Source of the DNA: Sphingomonas sp. Leaf22
GTDB taxonomy: Bacteria; Pseudomonadota; Alphaproteobacteria; Sphingomonadales; Sphingomonadaceae
Direction: 5' to 3'
DNA: 64,000 nt
NCBI RefSeq assembly: GCF_001421715.1
Contig: NZ_LMKP01000044.1
Coordinates: 172,603-236,602 of the forward strand
Shown: positions 51,814 through 60,520 of the stretch, piece by piece
Position numbering within the stretch: position 1 is the stretch's first letter
Layout of the letters: each line of letters starts with the position of its first letter
Made by a program: the position numbers and the translations under genes
Notes under the pieces: generated by a model
The model's input: only the letters and a program-made list of their open reading frames with translations
Database searches by the model: none
Told to the model about the DNA's origin: nothing

Positions 51814-53892
51814 ATGTTCATCCTCCACCTCGCGCTTCAGGGCTGTCTTCGTGCGCACGAGGTGGAATATGGCGTCACCGCCGACACCGGCGGCCACATC
51901 CGCTACCTCCTTGATCTTGTTGCCGCGACGGGTCGGAACGACGCGATCACCCGGACCGAGATCGTCACCCGCGCCTTTCGCGGCGGTGCGCTCGGCGACG
52001 GCTATTGGCGCGCGGTCGAGCCGATCGACGACACGACGCGGCTCGTCCGCCTGCGCTCGGCCAGCGACGCCTATCTGCCCAAGGAAGCCCTGTGGGGCGA
52101 ACAGGACAGCATGGTCGACGCGCTGGTCGCGCATATCGAGGGGCTGGACGCTCGCCCCGACCTGATCCACGCCCATTATGCCGATGCCGGCGCGGTGGCG
52201 GCGGCGGTCAAGGCGCGGCTGGGCATCCCCTATCTCTTCACCGCCCATTCGCTGGGGCGGGTCAAGCGCATCGCCTTCGGCACCGACTGTGCCGAGACGC
52301 AGGGGCTGGAGCGCCGCATCGCCATCGAGGACCGCGCGATCGCCGATGCCGACGCGATCATCGCCTCGTCCCGCGACGAGGCGGAGGTGCAATATGCCGG
52401 CTATGCCAGCTATGATCCCGGCCGCATCCGCATCATCCCGCCGGGCAGCGATCTGGCGATGTTCGCGGGCACCTGTACCGATCCGATGGTCGATGCGCGG
52501 ATCGACCGCTTCCTCGCCGATCCGTCGAAGCCGGTGATCCTCGCGCTCGCCCGGCCGGTCAGCAAGAAGAACCTTGCCGCACTGGTCCATGCCTATGGCC
52601 GTTGCCCCGCGCTTCAGACCGCCGCCAATCTGGTGATCGTCGCCGGCACCCGCGACGATCCGCGCAGCCTCGAACCCGAACTGGCCGGCAACATGGCCGA
52701 ATTGTTCGCGCTGATCGACCGCTACGACCTGTACGGATCGGTCGCGATCCCCAAGACGCACGCCCCGCACGAAGTCCCCGCCATCTATGCCCATGCCCGC
52801 GCGCGGCGCGGCATTTTCGTCAATCCGGCGCTGAACGAACCCTTCGGACTGACGCTGCTGGAGGCGGCGGCATCGGGCCTGCCGCTGGTCGCGACCGACA
52901 GCGGCGGGCCGAACGACATCATCGAAGGGTGCGGCAACGGCATCCTCGTCGACCCCCGCGATGCCCAAGCGATCGGGCACGCGATGCTGACCATCCTGTC
53001 CGACGATGCGCTGTGGGACCGCTATTCGCGCGCCGGCGCGACCGCCGCCGAGCTGTACGACTGGGATGGTCATGTCGCGCGCTATGCCGAACTGGCGCAG
53101 GCGGTGATCGCCCCGCCCGCCCCGGTCGCGGAGGCCCCGCGGCTGCTGCTGGTCTCCGACATCGACAATACGCTGCTGGGCGAATCCGAAGCGGCGCAGG
53201 CGTTCAACCTGTGGCACGGCGACCAGCACGACATGCTGTTCGGCATCGCCACCGGGCGCAGCCTGCACAGCGCGCTGGCGATCCTCGCCCAGAATCAGGT
53301 CGCGCCGCCCGCCGTCATGATCACCTCGGTCGGCTCCGAAATCTATCACCGTGCCCATGGCGGCATCTATGTCCGCGACGATAGCTGGACGGCGACGATC
53401 GACGCCGGCTGGGACCGGGCGGCGATCGGCGCGCTGCTCGCCGCCCGGTCCGACCTGTGCCCGCAAAGCCCGCTCGAACAGCGCAGCCATAAATTGAGCT
53501 ACTTCACCGCCGGCGAAACCGACATCGCGCAGCGGGTCCGCGACCTGCTCGCCGATGCCGGCTTCGCGGCGTCGGTGATCCACAGCCATGGCCGCTATCT
53601 CGACATCCTGCCGCTCGCCGCGTCGAAGGGGACGGCGGTCGAGTATGTCCGCCGGCGCGCGGGGATGCGCCGCGATCAGGTGATCGTCGCCGGCGACAGC
53701 GGCAACGACGTCGAAATGCTGCGCGCCTGCGCCCATGCGATCATCGTCGGCAATTATTCGGACGGCCTCGCCCAGCGCCCCGACCTCGCCCACAGCTATG
53801 TCGCACGGCGCGGCTATGCCTTCGGGATCATGGAGGGGGTCGCCCATTTCCGGGCGCAGCCGCAGCCGGTCCAGCAGCGCCTGTCGGCGTGA
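51814..53892 (+). CDS. Two-domain sucrose-phosphate synthase / sucrose-phosphatase-like protein
   Basis: A 692-residue fusion. Residues ~1-445 are a family-4 synthase (MFILHLALQGCLR, TADTGGHIRYLLDL, LIHAHYADAG, TAHSLGRVK, ALARPVSKKN and NEPFGLTLLEAAASG near 342), matching bacterial sucrose-phosphate synthases. Residues ~446-692 are a HAD phosphatase-like domain with DIDNTLLG at 449 and AGDSGNDVEML around 627-637, which still has its catalytic Asp pair and so may be active. It would make sucrose 6-phosphate from UDP-glucose and fructose 6-phosphate and then sucrose, a compatible solute. It is followed in GTGA overlap by a glycosyltransferase. Confidence 0.85.
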   Translation: MFILHLALQGCLRAHEVEYGVTADTGGHIRYLLDLVAATGRNDAITRTEIVTRAFRGGALGDGYWRAVEPIDDTTRLVRLRSASDAYLPKEALWGEQDSMVDALVAHIEGLDARPDLIHAHYADAGAVAAAVKARLGIPYLFTAHSLGRVKRIAFGTDCAETQGLERRIAIEDRAIADADAIIASSRDEAEVQYAGYASYDPGRIRIIPPGSDLAMFAGTCTDPMVDARIDRFLADPSKPVILALARPVSKKNLAALVHAYGRCPALQTAANLVIVAGTRDDPRSLEPELAGNMAELFALIDRYDLYGSVAIPKTHAPHEVPAIYAHARARRGIFVNPALNEPFGLTLLEAAASGLPLVATDSGGPNDIIEGCGNGILVDPRDAQAIGHAMLTILSDDALWDRYSRAGATAAELYDWDGHVARYAELAQAVIAPPAPVAEAPRLLLVSDIDNTLLGESEAAQAFNLWHGDQHDMLFGIATGRSLHSALAILAQNQVAPPAVMITSVGSEIYHRAHGGIYVRDDSWTATIDAGWDRAAIGALLAARSDLCPQSPLEQRSHKLSYFTAGETDIAQRVRDLLADAGFAASVIHSHGRYLDILPLAASKGTAVEYVRRRAGMRRDQVIVAGDSGNDVEMLRACAHAIIVGNYSDGLAQRPDLAHSYVARRGYAFGIMEGVAHFRAQPQPVQQRLSA

Positions 53893-54722
53893 TCTCGGTC
53901 TGCACGCTGGTGCGCGGGCGGACCGCGCACCTCGCCAACCTGTTGACGGGCATCGCCGCACAGACCCGCGCCCCCGACGAACTGGTCATCGCCTATATGC
54001 AGGATGCCGCCCCCGCCGACCTGCCCGATCCGGGCGTGCCGGTGCGCGAAGTGTTCGTGCCCGGCGACCCGATGCCGCTGGCCGAGGCGCGCAATGCGGC
54101 GGCGTTGGCAGCGCGCGGCGATAGCCTGATCTTCCTCGACGTCGACTGCATCCCGTCGCCGTCGCTGGTCGCCCGCTATGCCACGGTGCTCGACGATCGT
54201 CCCGCCTGTTATCTGGGCGAGGTCCGCTACCTGCCGCCCGGCACGGTCGATCCGGCGCAGGCGGTCCGCCACCCCGCCAAACCGGCGCTCGCCGATGACG
54301 AAGTCCGCCCGGTGCCCAGCCATGGCGAGCTATGGGGCCTGTCCTTCGCCCTGCCGCGCAGCGCATGGGAGGCGGCGGGCGGCATGGACACCGGCTATGT
54401 CGGCTATGGCGGCGAGGAGACCGACTTCGCATGGGCGCTGGCGGCGGCGGGCGTGCCGATGGCATGGGTCGGCGGCGCGGTCGCGTGGCACCAGCATCAC
54501 GCGGTCCATGTTCCGCCGCTGCATCAATTCGACGCGATCCTGCGCAACGCCACCCGCTTCCGCGCGCGCTGGGGACGGTGGTGCATGGACTATTGGCTGG
54601 GGCAATTCGCCGAAGCCGGGCTGATCCGCTGGTCGCCCGACGCCGATATGATCGCGGTGCTGCGGCATCCGACCCCGGCCGAAATCGCCGCCAGCCACCG
54701 CCGCGACGCGTTGTTCAGCTAG
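53889..54722 (+). CDS. Family-2 (GT7-like) glycosyltransferase
   Basis: A 277-residue GT-A fold glycosyltransferase: ISVCTLVRGRTAHLANLLTG at the start, ARNAAALAARGDSLIFLDVD carrying a DxD metal motif, and MDTGYVGYGGEETDFAWAL, a galactosyltransferase-like acceptor loop, near residues 165-185. GTG 53889 overlaps the sucrose-synthase stop, so the two are cotranscribed, and it may glycosylate a sucrose-derived product. This last step is inference. Confidence 0.78.
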   Translation: MISVCTLVRGRTAHLANLLTGIAAQTRAPDELVIAYMQDAAPADLPDPGVPVREVFVPGDPMPLAEARNAAALAARGDSLIFLDVDCIPSPSLVARYATVLDDRPACYLGEVRYLPPGTVDPAQAVRHPAKPALADDEVRPVPSHGELWGLSFALPRSAWEAAGGMDTGYVGYGGEETDFAWALAAAGVPMAWVGGAVAWHQHHAVHVPPLHQFDAILRNATRFRARWGRWCMDYWLGQFAEAGLIRWSPDADMIAVLRHPTPAEIAASHRRDALFS

Positions 54723-54724
54723 GA

Positions 54725-54895
54725 CCGATCGACCTTCAACTGTCAGGCCAGCAAACTTCTCCCCTCCCTGACAAGGGAGGGGTCGGGGGTGGGTCGGCCC
54801 GCGAGGGAGCGTTACGCCAGCCCCAAACCTACCCACCCCCAGCCCCTCCCTTGTCAGGGAGGGGAGCGGTCGAACCCTTACTGAAGGTCGATCGG
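54725..54895. repeat. Composite extragenic palindrome
   Basis: Outer arms CCGATCGACCTTCA (54725-54738) and its complement (54882-54895) enclose 36-base arms (54759-54794 and 54831-54866) rich in CTCCC/GGGAG that match as inverted repeats with two differences. Each arm also folds on itself (CCCTCCCTGACAAGGGAGGG). It fills the gap between the glycosyltransferase and the lysozyme gene and could stop transcription. Confidence 0.75.
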
Positions 54896-54967
54896 CCATA
54901 GGCCGACACCCCGGCTTTCCTACAACGAACCGTTCTGGTTACGTTCCACCTCCAACAGGAGGACCAT

Positions 54968-55507
54968 ATGGACGCGACCCAATTGATCGAAGACGTCATC
55001 GACCGCGAAGGCGGCTATGTCGACCACCCCGCCGATCGCGGCGGTCCGACCCGGTTCGGCATCACCCAGGCCGTCGCTCGCGCCGAAGGTTATACCGGGC
55101 CGATCCGCGAACTGCCGCGCGCCGCCGCCGCCAGCTTCTACCGTCACCGCTACTGGCAGGCCCCGGCCTTCGACCGCGTCGCGCTGCGCGCCCCCGTCCT
55201 CGCCGCCGAATTGTTCGATACCGGCGTCAACATGGGACCGGCGGTCGCCGCGACCTTCCTGCAACGCGTGCTCAACGCCCTGAACCGCGCGCAGCGCGAC
55301 TGGGCCGATATCGCGGTCGATGGCAACATCGGCACGAAAACGTTGCAGGCGCTGGATGCCCTCCTCGCCACGCGCGGCCCGACGGCGGAGACGGTATTGG
55401 TAAAGGCAATTAACGCCTTGCAAGGCGAACGCTATCTCCGCCTCGCCGAAACGCGCCCCGCCAACGAAGCCTTTCTATACGGCTGGCTGGCGCATCGCAC
55501 CACCTGA
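54968..55507 (+). CDS. GH108 family endolysin (muramidase)
   Basis: A 179-residue peptidoglycan-cutting enzyme of glycoside hydrolase family 108. The catalytic Glu is in IDREGGYVDHPADRGGPTRFGIT, the family signature at residues ~12-34; a peptidoglycan-binding half follows (IAVDGNIGTKTLQALDALL). AGGAGG lies 8 bases before ATG 54968. It is followed by a holin-type gene, forming a small lysis-cassette pair with no other phage genes, so I read it as a domesticated or remnant pair. No signal peptide, as expected if a holin exports it. Confidence 0.88.
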   Translation: MDATQLIEDVIDREGGYVDHPADRGGPTRFGITQAVARAEGYTGPIRELPRAAAASFYRHRYWQAPAFDRVALRAPVLAAELFDTGVNMGPAVAATFLQRVLNALNRAQRDWADIAVDGNIGTKTLQALDALLATRGPTAETVLVKAINALQGERYLRLAETRPANEAFLYGWLAHRTT

Positions 55508-55547
55508 TCCGTGTCACCTTTGGCAACTTCCGACGACAGGAACATCC

Positions 55548-55955
55548 ATGCTCAACACCCTGATCGCGCCGATCGCGGCGCTGCTCGACAAGCTGATCCC
55601 CGACCCCCGCGCGCGCGACGCCGCCAAGCTGGAACTGCTTAAACTGGAATCGACCGCCGATCTCGACCGGGTAAAGGCGCAACTCGCGGCGATCGTCGCG
55701 GAGGCGCAGTCGACCGACCCTTGGACCTCGCGCGCCCGTCCCGGCTTCCTCTACGTCATGTATGCGCTGTTGCTCTGGTCGATTCCGATGGGCCTGATCT
55801 CGGCGGTCCAGCCCGACATGGCCGCCGGCATCGCCCGCGGCATGACCGCCTATCTGCGCGGCATCCCGGAGGAATTGTATGCGCTCTTCGGCACCGGATA
55901 CCTGGGGTACACCGCCGCAAGGGCATGGGGGAAGGCGAAGGGTGTAGAACGCTAA
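55548..55955 (+). CDS. Holin-like three-helix membrane protein
   Basis: A 135-residue protein of the 3TM-holin type. An amphipathic helix (IAPIAALLDKLIPDPRARDAAKLELLKLE) and a charged coiled segment precede two hydrophobic helices (FLYVMYALLLWSIPMGLI and ALFGTGYLGYTAARAWG). It lies 40 bases downstream of the GH108 gene and the two probably work together: the holin makes pores that release the endolysin. Chromosomal copies outside prophages are known. Confidence 0.75.
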   Translation: MLNTLIAPIAALLDKLIPDPRARDAAKLELLKLESTADLDRVKAQLAAIVAEAQSTDPWTSRARPGFLYVMYALLLWSIPMGLISAVQPDMAAGIARGMTAYLRGIPEELYALFGTGYLGYTAARAWGKAKGVER

Positions 55956-55958
55956 AAT

Positions 55959-56090
55959 CCTCCCCGCTCCGCGGGGAGGGGGACCAGCGAAGCTGGTGGA
56001 GGGGGGTGTCCGCATCCGGAACCGTTGCGTTGCGCGGCCCACCCCCTCCACCAGCCTGCGGCTGGTCCCCCTCCCCATGAATGGGGAGGA
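55959..56090. repeat. Extragenic palindrome before hslV
   Basis: A GC-rich arm beginning CCTCCCCGCTCCGCGGGGAG and continuing through GGACCAGCGAAGCTGGTGG matches, in inverted form, the arm at 56042-56090 (CCCCCTCCACCAGCCTGCGG, then CTGGTCCCCCTCCCC). It separates the holin from hslV and sits 38 bases before hslV, so it may lie in the hslV leader or end the lysis transcript. Confidence 0.7.
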
Positions 56091-56127
56091 GCTTGCGCCG
56101 GCTTTCAGCTTCCCCATATCCGCGCCC

Positions 56128-56679
56128 ATGAGCAAAGAGACGGTGTGGCACGGCACCACCATTGTATCCGTGCGTCGCGGCGGTCAGGTGGTGATCGCGG
56201 GGGATGGACAGGTTTCGGCCGGACAGACGGTCATGAAACCCAATGCGCGCAAGGTCCGCCCGCTGGGCGATGGCAAGGTGATCGCCGGCTTCGCCGGCGC
56301 CACCGCCGACGCCTTCACCCTGTTCGAACGGCTGGAAGCGAAGCTGGAACGCCATCAGGGCCAGCTGCTGCGCGCCGCCGTCGAACTGGCCAAGGATTGG
56401 CGCACCGACAAGTTCCTCCGCAATCTGGAGGCGATGCTGATCGTCGCCGACAAGGACGTGACGCTGGTCGTCACCGGCAATGGCGACGTGCTCGAACCCG
56501 AAGCCGGCATCGCCGCAATCGGTTCAGGCGGCAATTTCGCCCTCGCCGCCGCCCGCGCGCTGTCCGATTATGAAGGCGACGCGGAAAAGGTCGCGCGCAA
56601 GGCGCTCGCCATCGCCGCCGAACTCTGCGTCTACACCAACGATCGCGTCACCCTCGAAGCGCTCGACAGCGCGAACTGA
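56128..56679 (+). CDS. hslV: ATP-dependent protease HslV peptidase subunit
   Basis: A 183-residue proteasome-like N-terminal-nucleophile peptidase forming a dodecamer capped by HslU. The propeptide MSKETVWHG is followed by TTIVSVRRGGQVVIAGDGQV; cleavage exposes the catalytic Thr. AKVRP-type and IGSGGNFALAAARAL segments are typical. ATG 56128 gives the propeptide length seen in alphaproteobacteria. hslU follows 10 bases after the stop. Confidence 0.95.
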   Translation: MSKETVWHGTTIVSVRRGGQVVIAGDGQVSAGQTVMKPNARKVRPLGDGKVIAGFAGATADAFTLFERLEAKLERHQGQLLRAAVELAKDWRTDKFLRNLEAMLIVADKDVTLVVTGNGDVLEPEAGIAAIGSGGNFALAAARALSDYEGDAEKVARKALAIAAELCVYTNDRVTLEALDSAN

Positions 56680-56689
56680 CGGACATCCC

Positions 56690-57988
56690 ATGCAAGACAA
56701 TCTGACGCCCAAGGCGATCGTCGCCGCGCTCGACGCGCATATCATCGGCCAGCAGGACGCCAAGCGTGCCGTCGCCGTGGCGCTGCGCAACCGCTGGCGT
56801 CGCCAGCAGCTCAGTCCCGACCTACGCGACGAGGTGTCCCCGAAGAACATCCTGATGATCGGGCCCACCGGCTGCGGCAAGACCGAGATCAGCCGCCGTC
56901 TGGCCAAGCTCGCCGACGCGCCGTTCGTGAAGGTCGAGGCGACCAAGTTCACCGAGGTCGGCTATGTCGGCCGCGACGTCGAACAGATCGCCCGCGACCT
57001 GGTCGAGGAAGCGATCCGGCTGGAACGCGAACGCCGCCGCGTCGCGGTGAAGGACAAGGCCGAGGAAGCGGCGATGGCGCGCCTGCTCGACGCGCTGACC
57101 GGCAAGGGTGCCAGCGAGGCGACCCGCGAAGCCTTTCGCCAGCGCTTCGCGGACGGCCATCTCGACGACAAGGAGGTCGAACTCGAACTCGACGCCGCGC
57201 CGCAGATGCCGTTCGAAATTCCCGGTGCCGCGCCGCAGATGATCAACCTGTCCGAGATGATGGGCAAGGCGTTCGGCGGCGGCCAGCAGAAGCGCCGCAA
57301 GCTGACCGTCCGCGCCGCATGGGACAAGCTGGTCGAGGAAGAGGCCGACAAGCGGCTCGATCAGGACGAGGTCAGCCGCGTCGCGCTGGCCGATGCCGAG
57401 GCGAACGGCATCGTGTTCCTCGACGAGATCGACAAGATCGCGGTCAGCGACGGGCGCGGCGGCGGATCGATCAGCCGCGAAGGCGTGCAGCGCGATCTGC
57501 TGCCGCTGATCGAGGGGACGACGGTCGCCACCAAATACGGCCCGATGAAGACCGACCATGTCCTGTTCATCGCCAGCGGTGCGTTCCACGTCGCCAAGCC
57601 GAGCGACCTGCTGCCCGAACTACAGGGTCGCCTGCCGATCCGGGTCGAGTTGAAGGGGCTGACCGAGGCCGATTTCGTCGCGATCCTGTCGGATACCAAG
57701 GCGTCGTTGCCCGCCCAGTATCGCGCGCTGCTGGCGACCGAACAGGTCGGCATCGACTTCACCGACGACGGCATCGCCGCCGTCGCCCGCATCGCCGCCG
57801 AGGTGAATGCCGAGGTGGAGAATATCGGTGCCCGCCGCCTGCAGACGGTGATGGAAAAGCTGCTGGAGGAAGTCAGCTTCGACGCCGAGGACCGCGCGGG
57901 ACAGGCGGTGACGATCGACGCCGCCTATGTCGACAAACAGCTGGCCAGCATCGCGCGCAACACGGATTTGAGCCGCTACGTGCTGTAA
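56690..57988 (+). CDS. hslU: HslU ATPase, unfoldase of HslVU
   Basis: A 432-residue AAA+ unfoldase that feeds protein substrates to HslV under heat or other stress. Walker A MIGPTGCGKTEISRR (~57-71), pore loop KFTEVGYVGRDVE, Walker B IVFLDEIDKIAV, sensor-1 HVLFIASGAFHVAKPSDL, and arginine-containing ELQGRLPIRVEL (sensor 2/box VII). The intermediate domain spans about 110-240. The C-terminal RYVL tail docks in HslV. It starts MQDNLTPKAIV at ATG 56690, 10 bases after hslV. Confidence 0.96.
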   Translation: MQDNLTPKAIVAALDAHIIGQQDAKRAVAVALRNRWRRQQLSPDLRDEVSPKNILMIGPTGCGKTEISRRLAKLADAPFVKVEATKFTEVGYVGRDVEQIARDLVEEAIRLERERRRVAVKDKAEEAAMARLLDALTGKGASEATREAFRQRFADGHLDDKEVELELDAAPQMPFEIPGAAPQMINLSEMMGKAFGGGQQKRRKLTVRAAWDKLVEEEADKRLDQDEVSRVALADAEANGIVFLDEIDKIAVSDGRGGGSISREGVQRDLLPLIEGTTVATKYGPMKTDHVLFIASGAFHVAKPSDLLPELQGRLPIRVELKGLTEADFVAILSDTKASLPAQYRALLATEQVGIDFTDDGIAAVARIAAEVNAEVENIGARRLQTVMEKLLEEVSFDAEDRAGQAVTIDAAYVDKQLASIARNTDLSRYVL

Positions 57989-57990
57989 GA

Positions 57991-58143
57991 GGTTCTGGAC
58001 AAGCTCGAACTGAACGGGGGTGGCAGGCGCAACCTGGCCCAAAATCCGTTCGGTTCTAGCAGCTTCGAGCAAAGTCGAGAAGCGTCCGTCGAGAACCGGC
58101 CCGTTTGGGCCACCTGAGTTCTCGACAAGCTCGAACCAAACGG
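57991..58143. repeat. Repeat unit TTCTCGACAAGCTCGAAC, three copies
   Basis: Two direct copies (57991-58016 and 58117-58143) share the pattern TTCT-G/C-GACAAGCTCGAAC-AACGG and a third, diverged copy (58046-58083) is inverted. They lie between the convergent hslU and lipoprotein genes. The unit is the kind of extragenic repeat found many times in sphingomonad genomes; paired inverted copies here could end both transcripts. Confidence 0.65.
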
Positions 58144-58154
58144 AACGGGGCTGA

Positions 58155-58550
58155 TCACCCGACCTTGTCGTACGGCACGAAGTCGCCGAACGTGCAGTCG
58201 CCCGACGGGATCGATACCCCGCGATCGATCAGCCGGAACCGGTCGTTGCGGCACACATTGGTCCCGTACAGGATCGACACCACGATCTGATCGTCGCGCA
58301 GGAACGGGCAGCGATCGCGGACCTGGCTACGCCACAACCGCTTGCCGCTCTGCCGATATATCAACGAATCGCCGACGATCTGCGGACCGTCGATGAATCC
58401 GGTCGGCAGGCAGTTTTCGGGCTTGCCCGCGACCCGCCCTTCCAGCGTCTTGGCAAGCAGCCGGTCGCCCTTCGCCTGCATCTCCGCCTGTTGCTGCGGG
58501 GTCGCACACGCGCCCAACAGCAGCGCCGCCGTCCATGCCAATCGCTTCAT
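58155..58550 (-). CDS. Small lipoprotein of unknown function
   Basis: A 131-residue protein with a lipobox (AALLLGAC, Cys15) in its signal sequence MKRLAWTAALLLGACATP. The mature part has a Gln-rich linker (PQQQAEMQAKGDRLLAKTL) and a compact domain containing three more Cys (ENCLP, DRCPF and NVCRNDRFR) plus a last one in SGDCTFGDF. I recognise no family. It follows gloB by 19 bases, and ATG 58550 was chosen for the signal sequence. Confidence 0.7.
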   Translation of the reverse strand: MKRLAWTAALLLGACATPQQQAEMQAKGDRLLAKTLEGRVAGKPENCLPTGFIDGPQIVGDSLIYRQSGKRLWRSQVRDRCPFLRDDQIVVSILYGTNVCRNDRFRLIDRGVSIPSGDCTFGDFVPYDKVG

Positions 58551-58569
58551 GCCGCCTCTCCTTATCCGG

Positions 58570-59289
58570 TCAGAACGCATCCTTCGCCGCGCGGTGCCGT
58601 GCCAGTTCCTCGACCGAGCCGCTACGCAGAAACGGATTGGTGGCGAGTTCCGCACCGATCGTGGTCGGCACCGTCGCCTCGCCCTTGTCACGCATCGCCT
58701 CGACCGCTTGCATCCGCTCAACGATCGCTGCATTGTCCGGCTCGGCGACCAGCGCATACCGCCCGTTCGACAGCGTATATTCGTGCCCGCAATAGACCCG
58801 CGTTTCGGGGGGCAGGCCGGCATAGCGCCGCATATTGCCGAACATGTCGGCCGCCGTCCCTTCGAACAGGCGACCACAGCCCATCGCGAACAGCGTGTCG
58901 CCGGTGAACACCAGCGCGTCGTCGGCGAAATGGAATGCGATATGCCCCGCAGTATGCCCCGGCACCGACCACACCGTCGCCTGCGCGTTACCGACCGACA
59001 GCATCGCGCCTTCGCCGACACCACGGTCGAGGTCGGCGATCGTCGCCCGCTCTGCCTCCGGCCCGGTCACCTCCGCGCCGGTCGCCGCCTTGATCGCCGC
59101 ATTGCCGCCGACATGATCGGGATGCCAATGCGTGTTCCAGATCGCGCCTATCGTCCAGCCGCGCGCGGCCGCCGCGTCGAGCAGCTTCTGGCCCTCGCCC
59201 GGATCGATCGCTACCGTCTCGCCGCTCGCGTCGTCGTGCAGCAGCCACGCATAATTGTCCGACAGGACGGGGACGCGGACGACCTCCAT
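58570..59289 (-). CDS. gloB: Hydroxyacylglutathione hydrolase (glyoxalase II)
   Basis: A 239-residue metallo-beta-lactamase-fold thiolesterase hydrolysing S-lactoylglutathione to lactate and glutathione. Metal motif THWHPDHVGG (~53-62), H-x in VPGHTAGHIAF, the Asp of VFTGDTLFAMGCGRLFEG, and His in VYCGHEYTLSN. Overlaps gloA (TGATG), giving an unusual gloA-gloB pair that completes the methylglyoxal pathway locally. It starts MEVVRVPVLSDNYAWLL. Confidence 0.92.
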   Translation of the reverse strand: MEVVRVPVLSDNYAWLLHDDASGETVAIDPGEGQKLLDAAAARGWTIGAIWNTHWHPDHVGGNAAIKAATGAEVTGPEAERATIADLDRGVGEGAMLSVGNAQATVWSVPGHTAGHIAFHFADDALVFTGDTLFAMGCGRLFEGTAADMFGNMRRYAGLPPETRVYCGHEYTLSNGRYALVAEPDNAAIVERMQAVEAMRDKGEATVPTTIGAELATNPFLRSGSVEELARHRAAKDAF

Positions 59290-59708
59290 CACCACGTCCC
59301 CACATTGGGCATCGATGCCCAGGGTTCGGCGGCGGGCAGCGACCCGTCCTGCAACAGTTCGATCGAGATGCCGTCGGGCGTCTTCACGAACGCCATATGC
59401 CCGTCGCGCGGCGGGCGGTTGATCGTCACCCCGGCGTCCATCAGCCGCTGGCACGTCGCATAAATATCGTCGACGCGGAACGCCAGATGGCCGAAATTGC
59501 GCCCGCCGCCATATGGCTCCGGGTCCCAATTATGGGTCAGCTCGACCTCGGCCACGCCCTCCTGCCCTGGCGCGGCGAGGAAGATCAGCGTGAACCGCCC
59601 CTTTTCGCTGTCCATGCGCCGGACCTCGTTCAGGCCCAGCATGTCGAAAAAGGCGATCGTGGCGTCCGGGTCGGTCACCCGGATCATGGTATGGAGATAG
59701 CGGGTCAT
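59289..59708 (-). CDS. gloA: Lactoylglutathione lyase (glyoxalase I)
   Basis: A 139-residue vicinal-oxygen-chelate enzyme isomerising the methylglyoxal-glutathione hemithioacetal to S-lactoylglutathione. MTRYLHTMIRVTDPDATIAFF gives the first metal His, ELTHNWDPEPYGGGRNFGHLAFRVDDI the His/Glu region, and DGISIELLQDGS the final Glu ligand. The stop overlaps the gloB start. Pairing of both glyoxalases in one unit supports the assignment. Confidence 0.92.
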   Translation of the reverse strand: MTRYLHTMIRVTDPDATIAFFDMLGLNEVRRMDSEKGRFTLIFLAAPGQEGVAEVELTHNWDPEPYGGGRNFGHLAFRVDDIYATCQRLMDAGVTINRPPRDGHMAFVKTPDGISIELLQDGSLPAAEPWASMPNVGTW

Positions 59709-59767
59709 CGACGGCTCCGTTGGTTCGAACCCGGATATCGGGTCGCCGTCGCATCGCCGCAACCGCC

Positions 59768-60520
59768 TCAGGCCGGCGGCAGGGTGTCGAGCGCGGCCGA
59801 TGCCGCCTTTGCCTGGGCGCTGTCGGGGGCGAGCCGCTGAACCGCCTCGAATGCCGCGCGCGCCGCCTTGGCATCCCCCGACAGCCCGGCGATATTGCCC
59901 AGCTCCAGCTGTACCGACGGGTCGTCGGCCGACCGCCGCACCGCTTCGGCGATATCGGTTCGCGCCCGGGCCAGATCGCTGGTCCGCCGCGCCAGCGTCG
60001 CCGACAACAGCCACGCCAGCGGATCGGCCGGCGCATCCTTCAGTGCGCGGTCGATGTCGCCGCGCGCACCCGCCAGATCGCCCGCCGCGACCCGTATCCG
60101 CGCCCGGTCGAGCTGCGCCTCGCCCCGCGCCAGTCCGGTCAGCGCCCCGCTGGCCAGCGCCGCGTCCAGCGCCGCGCCTGCCGCGATCGTATCGCCATCG
60201 GCCAGTCGCGCATTGCCGGCCTGTGCCCAGTAATTGGCGGCACGGACGTCCTTCGCCACCTCCGCCTCGCGCGCGGCCTGTTCGAACGCCTCGGCCGCCG
60301 CGCTCCACTTCTGCCGTGTGGCATAGCTCATGCCGAGGCATTGGCGGGCAAGGAAGCCGCCCCCGGCCAGCCGCCATTGTCCCGCGATCCGCTCCGCCAC
60401 GTCCGGCGTCGTCGTCGCGGCATCGACGCACTGGTCGTACCAGGCCTCGGGCGTCGCCCCGGCTGGAAGCTGCGGTCCGGCGGCGGCTTGCAGGGCGAGG
60501 AACAGCAACGGCGACAGCAT
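59768..60520 (-). CDS. Exported tetratricopeptide-repeat protein
   Basis: A 250-residue Ala-rich helical protein with a short signal peptide (MLSPLLFLALQAAAGPQ) and at least four TPR-like repeats from ~60 to 240, for example SAAAEAFEQAAREA, GDLAGARGDIDRALKDAP and GDAKAARAAFEAVQRLAPDS. It starts in a TGATG overlap with the upstream hydrolase. The partner is unknown; TPRs usually scaffold protein contacts. Confidence 0.8.
   Translation of the reverse strand: MLSPLLFLALQAAAGPQLPAGATPEAWYDQCVDAATTTPDVAERIAGQWRLAGGGFLARQCLGMSYATRQKWSAAAEAFEQAAREAEVAKDVRAANYWAQAGNARLADGDTIAAGAALDAALASGALTGLARGEAQLDRARIRVAAGDLAGARGDIDRALKDAPADPLAWLLSATLARRTSDLARARTDIAEAVRRSADDPSVQLELGNIAGLSGDAKAARAAFEAVQRLAPDSAQAKAASAALDTLPPA

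Noticed and set aside
51064..53961. Minus-strand 965-codon open frame over the sucrose-phosphate synthase
   Set aside because: Antisense shadow in GC-rich DNA; the plus-strand gene has clear glycosyltransferase and HAD motifs.
54968..55955. Intact prophage around the endolysin
   Set aside because: No capsid, tail, terminase, portal or integrase genes flank the pair.
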